Assembly (NCBI GenBank): GCA_009712635.1
Contig: WASS01000011.1
Span: forward strand, 1 to 54,129
Source of the DNA: Hungatella sp.
Lineage (GTDB): Bacteria; Bacillota; Clostridia; Lachnospirales; Lachnospiraceae
Length of the DNA stretch: 54,129 bases
Reading direction: 5' to 3'
In this document: one piece after another, positions 35,331 through 43,478 of the stretch
Position numbering within the stretch: position 1 is the stretch's first letter
How the letters are laid out: the number at the start of each line of letters is the position of its first letter
Translations under genes and position numbers: made by a program
The notes under the pieces: model-generated
The model's input: only the letters and a program-made list of their open reading frames with translations
Databases searched by the model: none
Told to the model about the DNA's origin: nothing

Positions 35331-35336
35331 TATAAT
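35331..35336 (+). promoter_or_regulatory. -10 box candidate of the recombinase gene
   Basis: TATAAT at 35331-35336, about 70 bp before the recombinase start, in an AT-rich stretch. No convincing -35 box lies at the usual spacing, so the promoter may be weak or need help. Confidence 0.4.
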
Positions 35337-35406
35337 CTTCAGATACTGAATTACATAAAACAATTTCAATTCTGAATTATGTCAATAGCAGACTATGGAG
35401 GGAAAT

Positions 35407-36294
35407 ATGAAAGAGAATCAGAGAGTAGTAAGAACTATAACACAAGGCGCAATTGAAGAATACTGCAAATGGCTGTACTGCCAGGAAAAGAGCCAGGTTA
35501 CCATTCAAAAATACCGGTATTATCTGGAGCAATTTACCTGCTTTCTGGAAGGAAGGAGCATAAACAAAGAGCTGGTAATCTTATGGAAAGCCCAGCTGCG
35601 AAAACGGTTTTCTCCTGTGACTGCCAACGGAGCGTTGGCTGCAGTCAATGGATTTTTTAAATACAGCGGCTGGCCGGATTGCCGGGTGAGATTTTATAAG
35701 GTCAGCAGAAGCGTGTTCTGTACAGAGCAAAAGGAGCTGAATAAAGGCGAATATAAAAGGCTGGTAAAAGCAGCACAGGAAAACAAAAATGAACGTCTGG
35801 CCATGATCCTGCAGACGATCTGCTCCAGTGGTATCCGTGTTTCCGAACTGCCCTTTATTACTGTTGAAGCAGTGAGGAGCAGTGTGGCAGAGGTTGAATG
35901 CAAAGGAAGGATTCGAACCGTCCTGCTTACCCGCCAATTATGCGAAGCATTATCAGAGTACGCAAAGAAGCGGCATATTATATCCGGTATGATATTTATT
36001 ACCCGTAATGGAAAAGCAATTGACAGAAGCAATATCTGGAGGGAGATGAAAGCATTGGGAAGCCTGGCCGGAGTTGCTGAAGAAAAGATATTCCCTCATA
36101 ACCTTCGTCATTTGTTTGCCAGAACCTTTTATATGATGGAGAAAGATTTATCGAGACTTGCAGATATATTGGGACACAGTGACGTGAATACTACCCGTAT
36201 TTACACAAAAGAAAGTGGTCATGCACATTTAAAAATACTGGAGCAATTGGATCTAATAGTCTCACAATACAACGGAATACCTCTTTTGTTGTAA
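35407..36294 (+). CDS. Tyrosine site-specific recombinase
   Basis: The 295-residue protein has an N-terminal SAM-like DNA-binding domain (EYCKWLYCQEKSQVTIQKYRYYLEQF) and a complete catalytic domain with R144 (SGIRVSELP), H231 and R234 (HNLRH), H257 (LGHSD) and the nucleophile Y266 (TRIYTKE). It is therefore probably active. The start at 35407 is preferred over 35395 because GGAGGG lies at 35397-35402. The last eight codons and the stop fall inside the left inverted repeat of the predicted switch at 36267-36521, so the enzyme most likely acts on that switch, as FimB/FimE and similar invertases do. Confidence 0.9.
   Translation: MKENQRVVRTITQGAIEEYCKWLYCQEKSQVTIQKYRYYLEQFTCFLEGRSINKELVILWKAQLRKRFSPVTANGALAAVNGFFKYSGWPDCRVRFYKVSRSVFCTEQKELNKGEYKRLVKAAQENKNERLAMILQTICSSGIRVSELPFITVEAVRSSVAEVECKGRIRTVLLTRQLCEALSEYAKKRHIISGMIFITRNGKAIDRSNIWREMKALGSLAGVAEEKIFPHNLRHLFARTFYMMEKDLSRLADILGHSDVNTTRIYTKESGHAHLKILEQLDLIVSQYNGIPLLL
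36267..36294 (+). repeat. Left recombination site of the invertible switch
   Basis: The site reads outer arm ATACAACGGAA (36267-36277), core TACCTC (36278-36283), inner arm TTTTGTTGTAA (36284-36294). It matches the reverse complement of 36494-36521 at 26 of 28 positions, with core and inner arm identical. The 11-6-11 layout with inverted arms is that of tyrosine recombinase (Xer-type) sites. It ends exactly at the stop codon of the recombinase. Confidence 0.82.
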
Positions 36295-36319
36295 TAATAT
36301 GTCGAATCTTTTCTTTAAT

Positions 36320-36348
36320 ATACTACATAAATGCTTAAAAGTCTACAA
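36320..36348 (-). promoter_or_regulatory. Weak promoter candidate inside the invertible segment
   Basis: On the - strand, TTGTAG (complement of 36343-36348) is followed after exactly 17 bp by TAGTAT (complement of 36320-36325), with TATATT overlapping just beyond. Both boxes differ from consensus, so the call is tentative. Its orientation is what a switch model needs. Confidence 0.35.
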
Positions 36349-36391
36349 TTATTTTAATAAACCTGGTTAATTGTATAAATTTGTTGAATTT

Positions 36392-36459
36392 GGACACCGC
36401 AAACAGGCTGGAGTTGTGAAAAAATCCCCAGCCTGTTTGCGGTGTCCTTCTTTTTTTTA
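36392..36459 (+). terminator. Perfect 20-bp hairpin terminator inside the switch
   Basis: Positions 36392-36411 are the exact reverse complement of 36428-36447, giving a 20-bp stem and 16-base loop. The + strand continues TTCTTTTTTTTAT. The - strand has only a weak T run beyond the stem, so termination should be efficient for rightward transcription only. Confidence 0.9.
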
Positions 36460-36493
36460 TAAAAGACTCACCTCTGGTTAAATTTTCTTGTAT

Positions 36494-36521
36494 TTACAAC
36501 AAAAGAGGTATTCTGTTGTAA
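36494..36521 (+). repeat. Right recombination site of the invertible switch
   Basis: The site reads inner arm TTACAACAAAA (36494-36504), core GAGGTA (36505-36510), outer arm TTCTGTTGTAA (36511-36521). The two arms are inverted repeats of each other with one mismatch. Core and inner arm are the reverse complement of the left site, as required for inversion rather than excision. Confidence 0.82.
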
Positions 36522-36585
36522 CTGATTTAGGTGAATCATTGAATCAGCATACATACCTTATAAAATCAGGATCAAGGGGGAGAAG

Positions 36586-37263
36586 ATGAATGGAATTTTA
36601 GGTACTGCCGTTTTAACTGGCATGAGCAGTCTGGCTGGTTATTTTATACCGGAGTTATCATATTCCTTTGCCTGTTATAAATGCAGGCGGAAGGGATATC
36701 CGAGACCGCTAAAAATCCCTGGTCTTCGGTGGAAAGGTTTAAGCCTTATTTTTAATGCGGGCGTCACCGGATTGTCCTGCTTTTTATTACCGTCTGATCA
36801 GGCTATATTTACCGTGCTTATCTGCTATATTGCTGTTTTTGGTATCTGTGTGGACAGGTTAATAAGAATTATCGCCAATGAAATGCTGTGGGTGATTCTG
36901 GCGGCAGGTATTACATACCGCATACATACAGATGGCCTGGCAGGGCTTTTGGGTTCCGCCGGAGCAATGGTGTTGGTTGTTGTTATTTTCGGCCTGACAA
37001 TGTTGTTCACCTATGTAAGGAAAGGAACCGCCGGAGTTGGAATGGGAGACGTAAAGCTCGCCATGATTATAGGAATAACGGTGGGTTTTCCAGGAGTCGT
37101 TTACTTCCTGACCGGATTGGCCTGTGTCATCGGATTTTATTGTCTGGCAGGCATGAAATATGGTTTTTTAGTCCGGGACAGTACATTCCCCATGTGCGGA
37201 CACATTATGGCGGGCTTTCTGATCGCATTGCTCTGGCCGTACATTTCAACCACTATTTTATAA
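36586..37263 (+). CDS. Prepilin peptidase (A24, TadV/CpaA-like)
   Basis: The 225-residue protein has about six membrane helices and the two aspartates of type IV prepilin peptidases: CVDRLIRIIANE (counterpart of D...IPN) and the GMGDVKL motif (GxGD). It would cut the leader from the Flp pilins and TadE/G-like proteins after Gly at the inner membrane face. It lacks the N-methylating N-terminal domain of PilD, as usual in Tad systems. CAAGGGGGAGAAG precedes the ATG. It is the first pilus gene after the predicted switch. Confidence 0.88.
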   Translation: MNGILGTAVLTGMSSLAGYFIPELSYSFACYKCRRKGYPRPLKIPGLRWKGLSLIFNAGVTGLSCFLLPSDQAIFTVLICYIAVFGICVDRLIRIIANEMLWVILAAGITYRIHTDGLAGLLGSAGAMVLVVVIFGLTMLFTYVRKGTAGVGMGDVKLAMIIGITVGFPGVVYFLTGLACVIGFYCLAGMKYGFLVRDSTFPMCGHIMAGFLIALLWPYISTTIL

Positions 37264-37275
37264 AATGAGGAGAAT

Positions 37276-37437
37276 ATGAAAAGCTTAAGATCTGAAAATG
37301 GACAGGCTATGGTAGAATATGCAACTTTATTTGCAGCAGTTGTAATCGTGGCCGTAATTACCTTCGGAAATATGTCGGAGGCTGCTGTTAAGATTTTTAA
37401 TCTGATCCAGAACAGTCTGCTGCCTGTGTTTCCGTAA
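37276..37437 (+). CDS. Flp-type pilin 1
   Basis: The 53-residue peptide has a short basic leader and the processing motif ENGQAMVEYATL: cleavage is expected after Gly, leaving Glu at +5, followed by a hydrophobic helix. This is the standard Flp pilin plan. AATGAGGAG lies before the ATG, 12 bp after the peptidase gene. It differs enough from the second pilin to suggest that one is major and the other minor. Confidence 0.85.
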   Translation: MKSLRSENGQAMVEYATLFAAVVIVAVITFGNMSEAAVKIFNLIQNSLLPVFP

Positions 37438-37550
37438 TGTTTGTAGTAACCAGCCGGTTTGGTTAGAACATATGAAAGATAAAATATGGAAATTGGTGTA
37501 ATGATGTTTATATTAATTCAAAATTTACAGAAGATGGGAAGGTGAAAAAT

Positions 37551-37715
37551 ATGAAAAAACTTTGGGATAAATTTGTTTCTGAGGAAAGCGGACAGGGTAT
37601 GGTGGAATATGGTTTAATTCTCGCACTGATCGCTGTTGCTGTTATTGTTGGATTACAGGCACTTGGTGGTAAGGTTCAGGGTACATTTGACAAGATAAAT
37701 ACTTCAATGCCGTAA
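37551..37715 (+). CDS. Flp-type pilin 2 (probably the major pilin)
   Basis: The 54-residue peptide has the motif ESGQGMVEYGLIL with cleavage after Gly and Glu at +5, then a smooth hydrophobic helix and a short polar tail (GKVQGTFDKINTSMP) typical of Flp major pilins. GGGAAGGTG precedes the ATG. A hairpin follows before cpaB, which may protect a pilin-rich mRNA end. Confidence 0.88.
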   Translation: MKKLWDKFVSEESGQGMVEYGLILALIAVAVIVGLQALGGKVQGTFDKINTSMP

Positions 37716-37753
37716 AAAAAAGATAAAAAATCAAACCGGCTGTTGCTTATAAA

Positions 37754-37796
37754 AAGACGAGGCGAATATTCAGTGAACATCTGCGAGCCTCGTCTT
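37754..37796 (+). terminator. Hairpin between pilin and assembly genes
   Basis: AAGACGAGGC (37754-37763) pairs with GCCTCGTCTT (37787-37796) around a 23-base loop. Only a weak T run follows (GAATTG), so it is more likely a partial terminator or an mRNA-stabilising stem that keeps pilin expression above that of the assembly genes. Confidence 0.55.
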
Positions 37797-37833
37797 GAAT
37801 TGTAATGAGGTTTAATACCAGGGAGGAATTAAG

Positions 37834-38652
37834 GTGAAAAAAATTCGTTTGACTGCATTGGCAGTGGCATTCCTTGTGTTCATAGCCGGATACCGGCTGC
37901 TCGCAATGAGAGAGATCCATCAGTCCCAGACCCAGGGAGATGGACAGAAAATCGAAGTGGTTGTTGCGGCACAGGATCTGAGTCCCTACACAACGCTGAC
38001 GAAGGATATGATAAAGCTTAAAAGGGTACTGGTTGATGAAGAAACAAAGGGTTATTACAGAAAACCGGAGGAAGTAGTGGGAAAGGTATGTGTAGCAAAT
38101 GTCTTTCAGGATGAAATGCTGACTGACCGCCGGCTCGCAGAAGACAATGCAGAAGTTCTTGGACTTTCCTCCAGGCTGGAGGAAGGAAAACGGGCAGTAT
38201 CCATAAATACGGATTTAGAACAGGGGGTTTCCAATAATCTCAGAGTTGGAAACTACGTGGACGTTATTTTTACAGGCACTTTAAAATCCTCAGCCCAGGG
38301 GAGCGAAGAAGAGATTCCCGCAGGACTGGCAATGGAGAGAATTATGGGACCCCAGAATCCGGCGAATGCCCAGATTATAAATGATTCCATAGGAAATGAA
38401 TTTTCTGTTATTGCTCTGCAGAATATTAAGGTTGCAGCACTTGGAAACACGTTTTCCTTTGACAGCACAAAAGACTATAAAGACGAGGAATACGTAAGCG
38501 TCACACTGGAAGTTTCCCCCTCCCAGGCTGCTCAGATTGCTCTTATGAAGAGCGGGGAAGGGAAAATTCAGCTGGCACTCAGACCACAGGAGGACAGTAG
38601 TGTTGTTAACGAACCCCGTGGATCGGTACTTAAAAATTATGAAGGAAATTAG
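37834..38652 (+). CDS. cpaB: Pilus assembly protein CpaB/RcpC-like
   Basis: The 272-residue protein has an N-terminal membrane anchor and then a SAF-type domain (VVVAAQDLSPYTTLTKDMIKLKRV ... VFQDEMLTDRRL), the hallmark of CpaB/RcpC. The C-terminal half contains the RcpC pattern EGKRAVSINTDLEQGVSNNLRVGNYVDVI. In Gram-negatives it works with the secretin, which a Gram-positive lacks, so here it may act in crossing the cell wall. It starts at GTG with GGGAGG 7 bp upstream. Confidence 0.85.
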   Translation: MKKIRLTALAVAFLVFIAGYRLLAMREIHQSQTQGDGQKIEVVVAAQDLSPYTTLTKDMIKLKRVLVDEETKGYYRKPEEVVGKVCVANVFQDEMLTDRRLAEDNAEVLGLSSRLEEGKRAVSINTDLEQGVSNNLRVGNYVDVIFTGTLKSSAQGSEEEIPAGLAMERIMGPQNPANAQIINDSIGNEFSVIALQNIKVAALGNTFSFDSTKDYKDEEYVSVTLEVSPSQAAQIALMKSGEGKIQLALRPQEDSSVVNEPRGSVLKNYEGN

Positions 38653-38679
38653 TTTTCTTTGGGAAAGGGGAATCAGCTT

Positions 38680-39876
38680 GTGAAAATTAAAGTTCTGCTT
38701 CTGGGAATACCGGAGAAATGTTCACAGATCAAAACGCAGATAAAAGACGAGGAGATCACCATAGTCGGATATGTCGTAGATGAGAATCAGGTTCTGAATG
38801 AGATAAACCGGACGATGCCGGATCTGATTCTGATTACGGATACTTCGCCCATGGCTCTGCGGTCCTGCCAGCAGATTTATCTGCTGCGCCCGCGCTCCGT
38901 TCCGATTGTGCTCTCAGATCTGGAAAACAGCGATCTGATGTATAAAATCCTGCAGTCCGGAGTCCACTACATTCTGCCTGAAAATATAGAGCCCATTAAT
39001 CTGATTGCAGAATTAAAAGGAATTTACAGCAATGAATCAAACCGTATTCTGGCATTGGAGAATACGGGAGTCAAATCTTCCAAATCGAAAGTGATTATGG
39101 TCTTCGGACCAAAGGCTGGAGTGGGAAAGACAACTCTGGCTGTGAATATGTCAATTAAGCTGGCACAGAAAAACAATAAAGTGGTTATTCTGGATTATGA
39201 CTTTCAGTCCGGAGATGTGGGTATCCTGCTTGGTATGAACCCGAGAAATACAATTCTGGAACTGATACAGGAACAGAGCAATCCCAACGTGGATACAATC
39301 CGGCAGTTTTTGTCTCTCCATCTTTCCGGAGTGAACTTTCTTCCTAATCCCCACAGCCCGGAATATGGGGCTTCCATCACTGCCAGGCAGGCGGAGAGTA
39401 TCATTGCGGCGCTTCGGGTTTACTATGACTATGTAATCGTCGATGCAGTCTCGGGTTTTGATGATACATCCGCAAGCTGCATTGACTGTGCCTCCTCTGT
39501 TTTATTTGTAACTGGAAAAGATGTGCCTGCACTGCACAATGCAAAGAAAAGTCTGCAGGTGTTGGCAGAACTGACAGATAAACAGAAAATCAGACTGATA
39601 GTTGGAAAGTGCTGTGGATGCGGAATATCAGACAACGATGTTTCCCGTGTACTTGGCATACCGGTATGGGGTTCCATTCCCTATGATGAGAAATCAGCAG
39701 CGGCGGCAGCAAATCAGGGTCAGCCCCTTGTTTTGTCGCATCCGAAAAGTAAGATCTGCAAGGAAATTTCCAATATAGCAGACCGGCTGGAAGGAATGAA
39801 CGAAGGCTTCAGAAATGGTAAAAGCAGGAAAAAGAAACGAATATCGTTCCTTCAAAAAGGAAAGGAGACTGTATAA
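38680..39876 (+). CDS. Pilus assembly ATPase TadZ/CpaE-like
   Basis: The 398-residue protein starts with a receiver-like domain (MKIKVLLLGIPEKCSQIKTQI) and continues into a MinD/ParA-type ATPase with the deviant Walker A motif GPKAGVGKTT at about 143-152 and a YVIVDAVSG segment for Walker B. TadZ/CpaE proteins mark the cell site where Tad pili assemble. The start is set at the GTG at 38680, 9 bp after AAGGGG; the in-frame TTG at 38659 lacks a ribosome site. A basic C-terminal tail (GKSRKKKR) could touch membrane or DNA. Confidence 0.85.
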   Translation: MKIKVLLLGIPEKCSQIKTQIKDEEITIVGYVVDENQVLNEINRTMPDLILITDTSPMALRSCQQIYLLRPRSVPIVLSDLENSDLMYKILQSGVHYILPENIEPINLIAELKGIYSNESNRILALENTGVKSSKSKVIMVFGPKAGVGKTTLAVNMSIKLAQKNNKVVILDYDFQSGDVGILLGMNPRNTILELIQEQSNPNVDTIRQFLSLHLSGVNFLPNPHSPEYGASITARQAESIIAALRVYYDYVIVDAVSGFDDTSASCIDCASSVLFVTGKDVPALHNAKKSLQVLAELTDKQKIRLIVGKCCGCGISDNDVSRVLGIPVWGSIPYDEKSAAAAANQGQPLVLSHPKSKICKEISNIADRLEGMNEGFRNGKSRKKKRISFLQKGKETV

Positions 39877-39879
39877 GCA

Positions 39880-41238
39880 ATGGAGTGGGTATCTCGTCTG
39901 GGTCAGACAAAGGAAACAGACCATTCTGTTTCAAAGGCATTCAGCGCTTCAAGCGCGGAGCCGGTAAACAGAACGGATAAAAATTATGACAAATTAAAGC
40001 AGACGGTTCACCAGGAGGTAATACGGGAATACAATGACCGATTCTCGGATAATGCCAATGGAAGATCCATTGATGTTATGGAAATTATCCATCAGACCAT
40101 TGCCAGACAGGAGGAGAGCCTGACCCGTCTGGAGGAATCAAAGCTCGCCCAGGAAATTCACGACGATGTCATGGGACTGGGACCCTTAGAGCCGCTTCTG
40201 CGGGATGATTCTATTTCTGAAATCATGGTGAACAGTGCAAGACAGATATACATAGAACGGGGAGGCAGACTGGAACAGACACCTGCCAGTTTCCGGGATG
40301 ATGCCCATGTGTTAAAAGTAATCAACCGAATTGTTTCATCCGTTGGCAGACGATGTGATGAGGCCACACCCATGGTGGATGCCCGTCTGGCAGATGGTTC
40401 CCGTGTAAATGCCATCATTCCGCCCATCGCTTTAAAAGGTCCCTCCATCACAATCAGAAAATTTTCTTCCACACCCCTTAAGATCGGAGACTTAATCGGA
40501 TACGGTTCCCTGTCTTCCCAGATGGCAGGATTTCTGGAAGCAGCAGTTAAGGGGCGTTGCAATATTATTGTTTCAGGAGGAACTGGTTCAGGAAAAACCA
40601 CACTGCTGAATGTATTATCAGGTTATATTCCTGACAGTGAAAGAATTGTAACCATAGAGGATGCGGCCGAGCTCCAGCTGAAACAGGATCATGTGGTAAC
40701 TCTGGAAGGGCGTCCAAGCAATATTGAAGGAAAAGGAATTGTTTCCATCAGGGATCTGGTGAAGAATGCACTTAGGATGCGTCCCGATCGGATTATTGTA
40801 GGAGAGGTCCGGTCCGGAGAGACGTTGGATATGCTTCAGGCCATGAATACAGGCCATGACGGTTCCCTGACTACAGTACACGCAAATTCTTCCAGAGATG
40901 TGATATCCCGTCTGGAAACAATGGTTTTAATGTCAGGAATGGAATTACCTGCAAAAGCCATCAGAGAGCAGATAACCTCAGCCATTGACTTAATCGTGCA
41001 TCAGTCCCGTTTACGGGATGGAAGCAGAAAAATTATCAATATATCTGAGGTGGTCGGAATGGAGGGAGATACCGTTACCATGCAGGATATATTCAGTTTT
41101 CGCCAAAACGGTACAGATGGGAACGGAAAAATTGCAGGAAAGTTTGAACCTACGGGAATTCATCCAAAGATTCTTGATAAGATCAGGGATAATGGAGGCT
41201 ATTGCAGGGATGACTGGTTCCTTGCGGAACGGAGGTAA
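39880..41238 (+). CDS. tadA: Pilus assembly/secretion ATPase TadA/CpaF
   Basis: The 452-residue protein is a VirB11-like ATPase. It has Walker A GGTGSGKTT at about 233-241, the Asp box VTIEDAAEL, Walker B region RIIVGEVRSGE and the His box GHDGSLTTVHANS. It powers pilus assembly through TadB and TadC at the membrane. It lies 3 bp after the upstream gene with GGAAAGGAG before the ATG. Confidence 0.93.
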   Translation: MEWVSRLGQTKETDHSVSKAFSASSAEPVNRTDKNYDKLKQTVHQEVIREYNDRFSDNANGRSIDVMEIIHQTIARQEESLTRLEESKLAQEIHDDVMGLGPLEPLLRDDSISEIMVNSARQIYIERGGRLEQTPASFRDDAHVLKVINRIVSSVGRRCDEATPMVDARLADGSRVNAIIPPIALKGPSITIRKFSSTPLKIGDLIGYGSLSSQMAGFLEAAVKGRCNIIVSGGTGSGKTTLLNVLSGYIPDSERIVTIEDAAELQLKQDHVVTLEGRPSNIEGKGIVSIRDLVKNALRMRPDRIIVGEVRSGETLDMLQAMNTGHDGSLTTVHANSSRDVISRLETMVLMSGMELPAKAIREQITSAIDLIVHQSRLRDGSRKIINISEVVGMEGDTVTMQDIFSFRQNGTDGNGKIAGKFEPTGIHPKILDKIRDNGGYCRDDWFLAERR

Positions 41239-41240
41239 CA

Positions 41241-42176
41241 ATGAAAATGGTTTGTCTGGCTTCAGCGGCGTTATTTTGCTTTTGTGCCATTGAGATAATA
41301 CTGGAAATTCTGTTAAAAAAACAGCTGCAGATCAATCAGAGGTTAAGTGATTTAAGGGAGGTGAAAAAAGAGACAGCAGTATCGTCTGTTGGAGAAGAAA
41401 AAAAAGACAGACAGCTTTTGCGTTTCATACATATTTCAAAGAAGCTGAAAGAAGAAGTCAGTTTATCCGGAATCAGGCTGCGTCCGGAGGAGTTTATCAT
41501 GATCTGGTTCCTTCTTATCTTTGCACCTGCCATGCTCTTGTTTGCGTTTGCCCCGAATTTGATTCAGTGTATGGGGCTTTTTCTTATAGGACTGGTTGTC
41601 CCTCCTTTCTTTCTGAAAATAGCAGCTGCGAAACAGCGTTCCATGTTTGAGGCTCAGTTAGGGGATGCGCTGATGGTGCTTTCCAATGGTTTAAGAGCAG
41701 GTTTTTCCTTTGAGCAGGCACTGGAGAATGTTTCCGGAGACTTAGCCGACCCCATTGGCGGTGAACTAAACACAATCGTCAGGGAGTTAAAGCTTGGAGC
41801 GGAACTGGAACAGTCTTTTCTGATAGTAGCTGCCCGAATGAAGAGTGATGACTTAAAGCTGCTCACCACAGCTGTTATCATACAGCAGAGAGTGGGCGGA
41901 AATCTGGCAGAAATACTGGATATCATTTCCCAGACGATTCGGGACAGAATGACAATTAAGCGAACCATAAAGACACTGACCGCACAAGGCAGGATCACAG
42001 GTCAGGTGATTGGTGCACTTCCGGTTCTGCTGCTGCTTGCACTTTCGTTTGCCAATCCCCAGTATATTTCACCGTTGTTTTCATCTCTGCCAGGGCGCTT
42101 TCTGCTGATGATTGGCGGAGGAATGGAGATTTTTGGCTTCTTAATAATCAATAAAATCGTAGATATTAAGTTTTGA
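41241..42176 (+). CDS. tadB: Tad platform membrane protein TadB
   Basis: The 311-residue protein has three to four membrane helices and a cytoplasmic T2SSF/GspF domain with the pattern LGDALMVLSNGLRAGFSFEQALENV and MTIKRTIKTLTAQGRITGQVIGALP. It is the first of the two platform proteins that hold the growing pilus. It starts right after the tadA stop with GGAGGTAAC. Confidence 0.88.
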   Translation: MKMVCLASAALFCFCAIEIILEILLKKQLQINQRLSDLREVKKETAVSSVGEEKKDRQLLRFIHISKKLKEEVSLSGIRLRPEEFIMIWFLLIFAPAMLLFAFAPNLIQCMGLFLIGLVVPPFFLKIAAAKQRSMFEAQLGDALMVLSNGLRAGFSFEQALENVSGDLADPIGGELNTIVRELKLGAELEQSFLIVAARMKSDDLKLLTTAVIIQQRVGGNLAEILDIISQTIRDRMTIKRTIKTLTAQGRITGQVIGALPVLLLLALSFANPQYISPLFSSLPGRFLLMIGGGMEIFGFLIINKIVDIKF

Positions 42177-42206
42177 TGAAAAGGGATTAAAACAGGAGAA
42201 GAAAAA

Positions 42207-43124
42207 ATGATATTTCTGACAGCCATAGCTGGCGCAATTTTTGCTTATTTTTTTGTAGATCTATGTTTCTCAATCGCTTTTTCCAAAACCCTTGCTTTGA
42301 ACAGACGATTAAAATCTGTGGAAGACATGGGAAAAAGGCAGAAAGAAACAGGGGAACTGGATGTTTCGATGGCAGATCGGATCATGAGGCCGGCTTTTAA
42401 CCGCATCCTTATCATATTTTCCGTATTTGCGCCTAAAAATCCTGCCGCTCTGGAGAGAATGGAGCAGCAGCTCAGACAGGCCGGCATTCATATGAAACCC
42501 CAAAACTACAGTGCGGCAGTTGCCTTTTTTACAGCAGTCTGCATTGGTTTGGGAGCTATATACGGAAGGACAGGAGGCTTTTTACAGGCTGTCCTTTATG
42601 GTGCACTTGGCCTTTATGCCGGAATCGTGGTGAGCCGCTTTCATTTGAAGAGCAAAATAAAAAAAAGGAAAGCACAACTATATCATCAGCTTCCGGAAAT
42701 GATGGATTTATTAAGTGTCAGTGTTTCAGCGGGACTGGGCTTTGACCAGGCCCTGGGATATGTGGTAGAGAAATCCAGGGGTCCCCTCATCGACGAACTG
42801 GATGTTACCCAGAGGGAAATTTCCCTGGGCCGCCGGCGAAAGGATGCCCTGATAGGATTTGCAGACCGGTGTGAAAATATGGAGATCCGGACCTTTGTCA
42901 CTGCCGTGGTCCAGGCCGATGAAATGGGATCCTCCATGCAGAATATTCTGTCCATCCAGGCGTCTGCAATCCGGCAGACTCATAAACAAAATGTTGAGGA
43001 AAAGGCACAGAAATTGTCTGTTAAGATTCTGCTTCCCATGGTGCTGTTTATATTTCCTGTCATCTTTATTGTACTTTTGGGACCGGCAGTCATGTCAATT
43101 ATGGAAATGTTTGGAGGTATGTAG
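42207..43124 (+). CDS. tadC: Tad platform membrane protein TadC
   Basis: The 305-residue protein has a T2SSF domain (LPEMMDLLSVSVSAGLGFDQALGYV ... RTFVTAVVQADEMGSSM) and membrane helices at both ends, including KLSVKILLPMVLFIFPVIFIVLLGPAVM. It is the partner of TadB. Order TadA-TadB-TadC matches known loci. Confidence 0.88.
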   Translation: MIFLTAIAGAIFAYFFVDLCFSIAFSKTLALNRRLKSVEDMGKRQKETGELDVSMADRIMRPAFNRILIIFSVFAPKNPAALERMEQQLRQAGIHMKPQNYSAAVAFFTAVCIGLGAIYGRTGGFLQAVLYGALGLYAGIVVSRFHLKSKIKKRKAQLYHQLPEMMDLLSVSVSAGLGFDQALGYVVEKSRGPLIDELDVTQREISLGRRRKDALIGFADRCENMEIRTFVTAVVQADEMGSSMQNILSIQASAIRQTHKQNVEEKAQKLSVKILLPMVLFIFPVIFIVLLGPAVMSIMEMFGGM

Positions 43125-43126
43125 TT

Positions 43127-43477
43127 ATGATCGTTCTGATAGAAGGGGAAAATGGTTTCAATGTGGAGGCGGAAATTGCCGATACCTTCGTAAAAAGACT
43201 GCTGGGGCTGATGTTTTGCCGCAAGCTGCATGAGGGGAGTGCCCTGCTTTTAGATTCCTGTTCCCGCATTCATACATGCTTTATGCGCTTTCCCATTGAT
43301 GTGGTATATCTGGACCATGGTAATATGGTTTTAAAAAGGGAAACCGTTTATCCCTGGCGGCTGGGGAGCTTTGTGAAAGGAACCAGAAAGATATTGGAAT
43401 TAAATAAAGGCGCCGCAAGAAAGTTAAAGACCGAAAAACAGCTGCTTATCAGTTCTATTGAAGAAAGGAGGTCGTAA
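43127..43477 (+). CDS. DUF192 family protein
   Basis: The 116-residue protein matches DUF192: RLLGLMFCRKLHEGSALLLDSCSRIHTCFMRFPIDVVYLD. The family forms a small beta barrel whose function is not settled. It is often found near Tad genes in Firmicutes and Actinobacteria. Its gene is 2 bp after tadC, so it is part of the operon. No signal sequence is present. Confidence 0.82.
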   Translation: MIVLIEGENGFNVEAEIADTFVKRLLGLMFCRKLHEGSALLLDSCSRIHTCFMRFPIDVVYLDHGNMVLKRETVYPWRLGSFVKGTRKILELNKGAARKLKTEKQLLISSIEERRS

Positions 43478-43478
43478 G

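Larger units (their letters stand above)
36295..36493. mobile_element. Predicted invertible DNA segment (phase-variation switch)
   Basis: About 200 bp without coding potential lie between two inverted recombinase sites. In the present orientation the segment carries a left-pointing promoter candidate near its left end and a terminator whose T tract faces right. So read-through from the recombinase towards the pilus genes should stop here. After inversion the promoter would point to the pilus operon with no terminator in between. I infer that the sequence shown is the OFF state. Confidence 0.75.

Noticed and set aside
35407-36294. The recombinase as the integrase of a large mobile element
   Set aside because: No excisionase, relaxase, replication gene or tRNA att site was found, and the neighbouring inverted sites with identical cores fit an invertase better. 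Mobility of the region by the flanking AraC repeats remains possible but would not need this enzyme.
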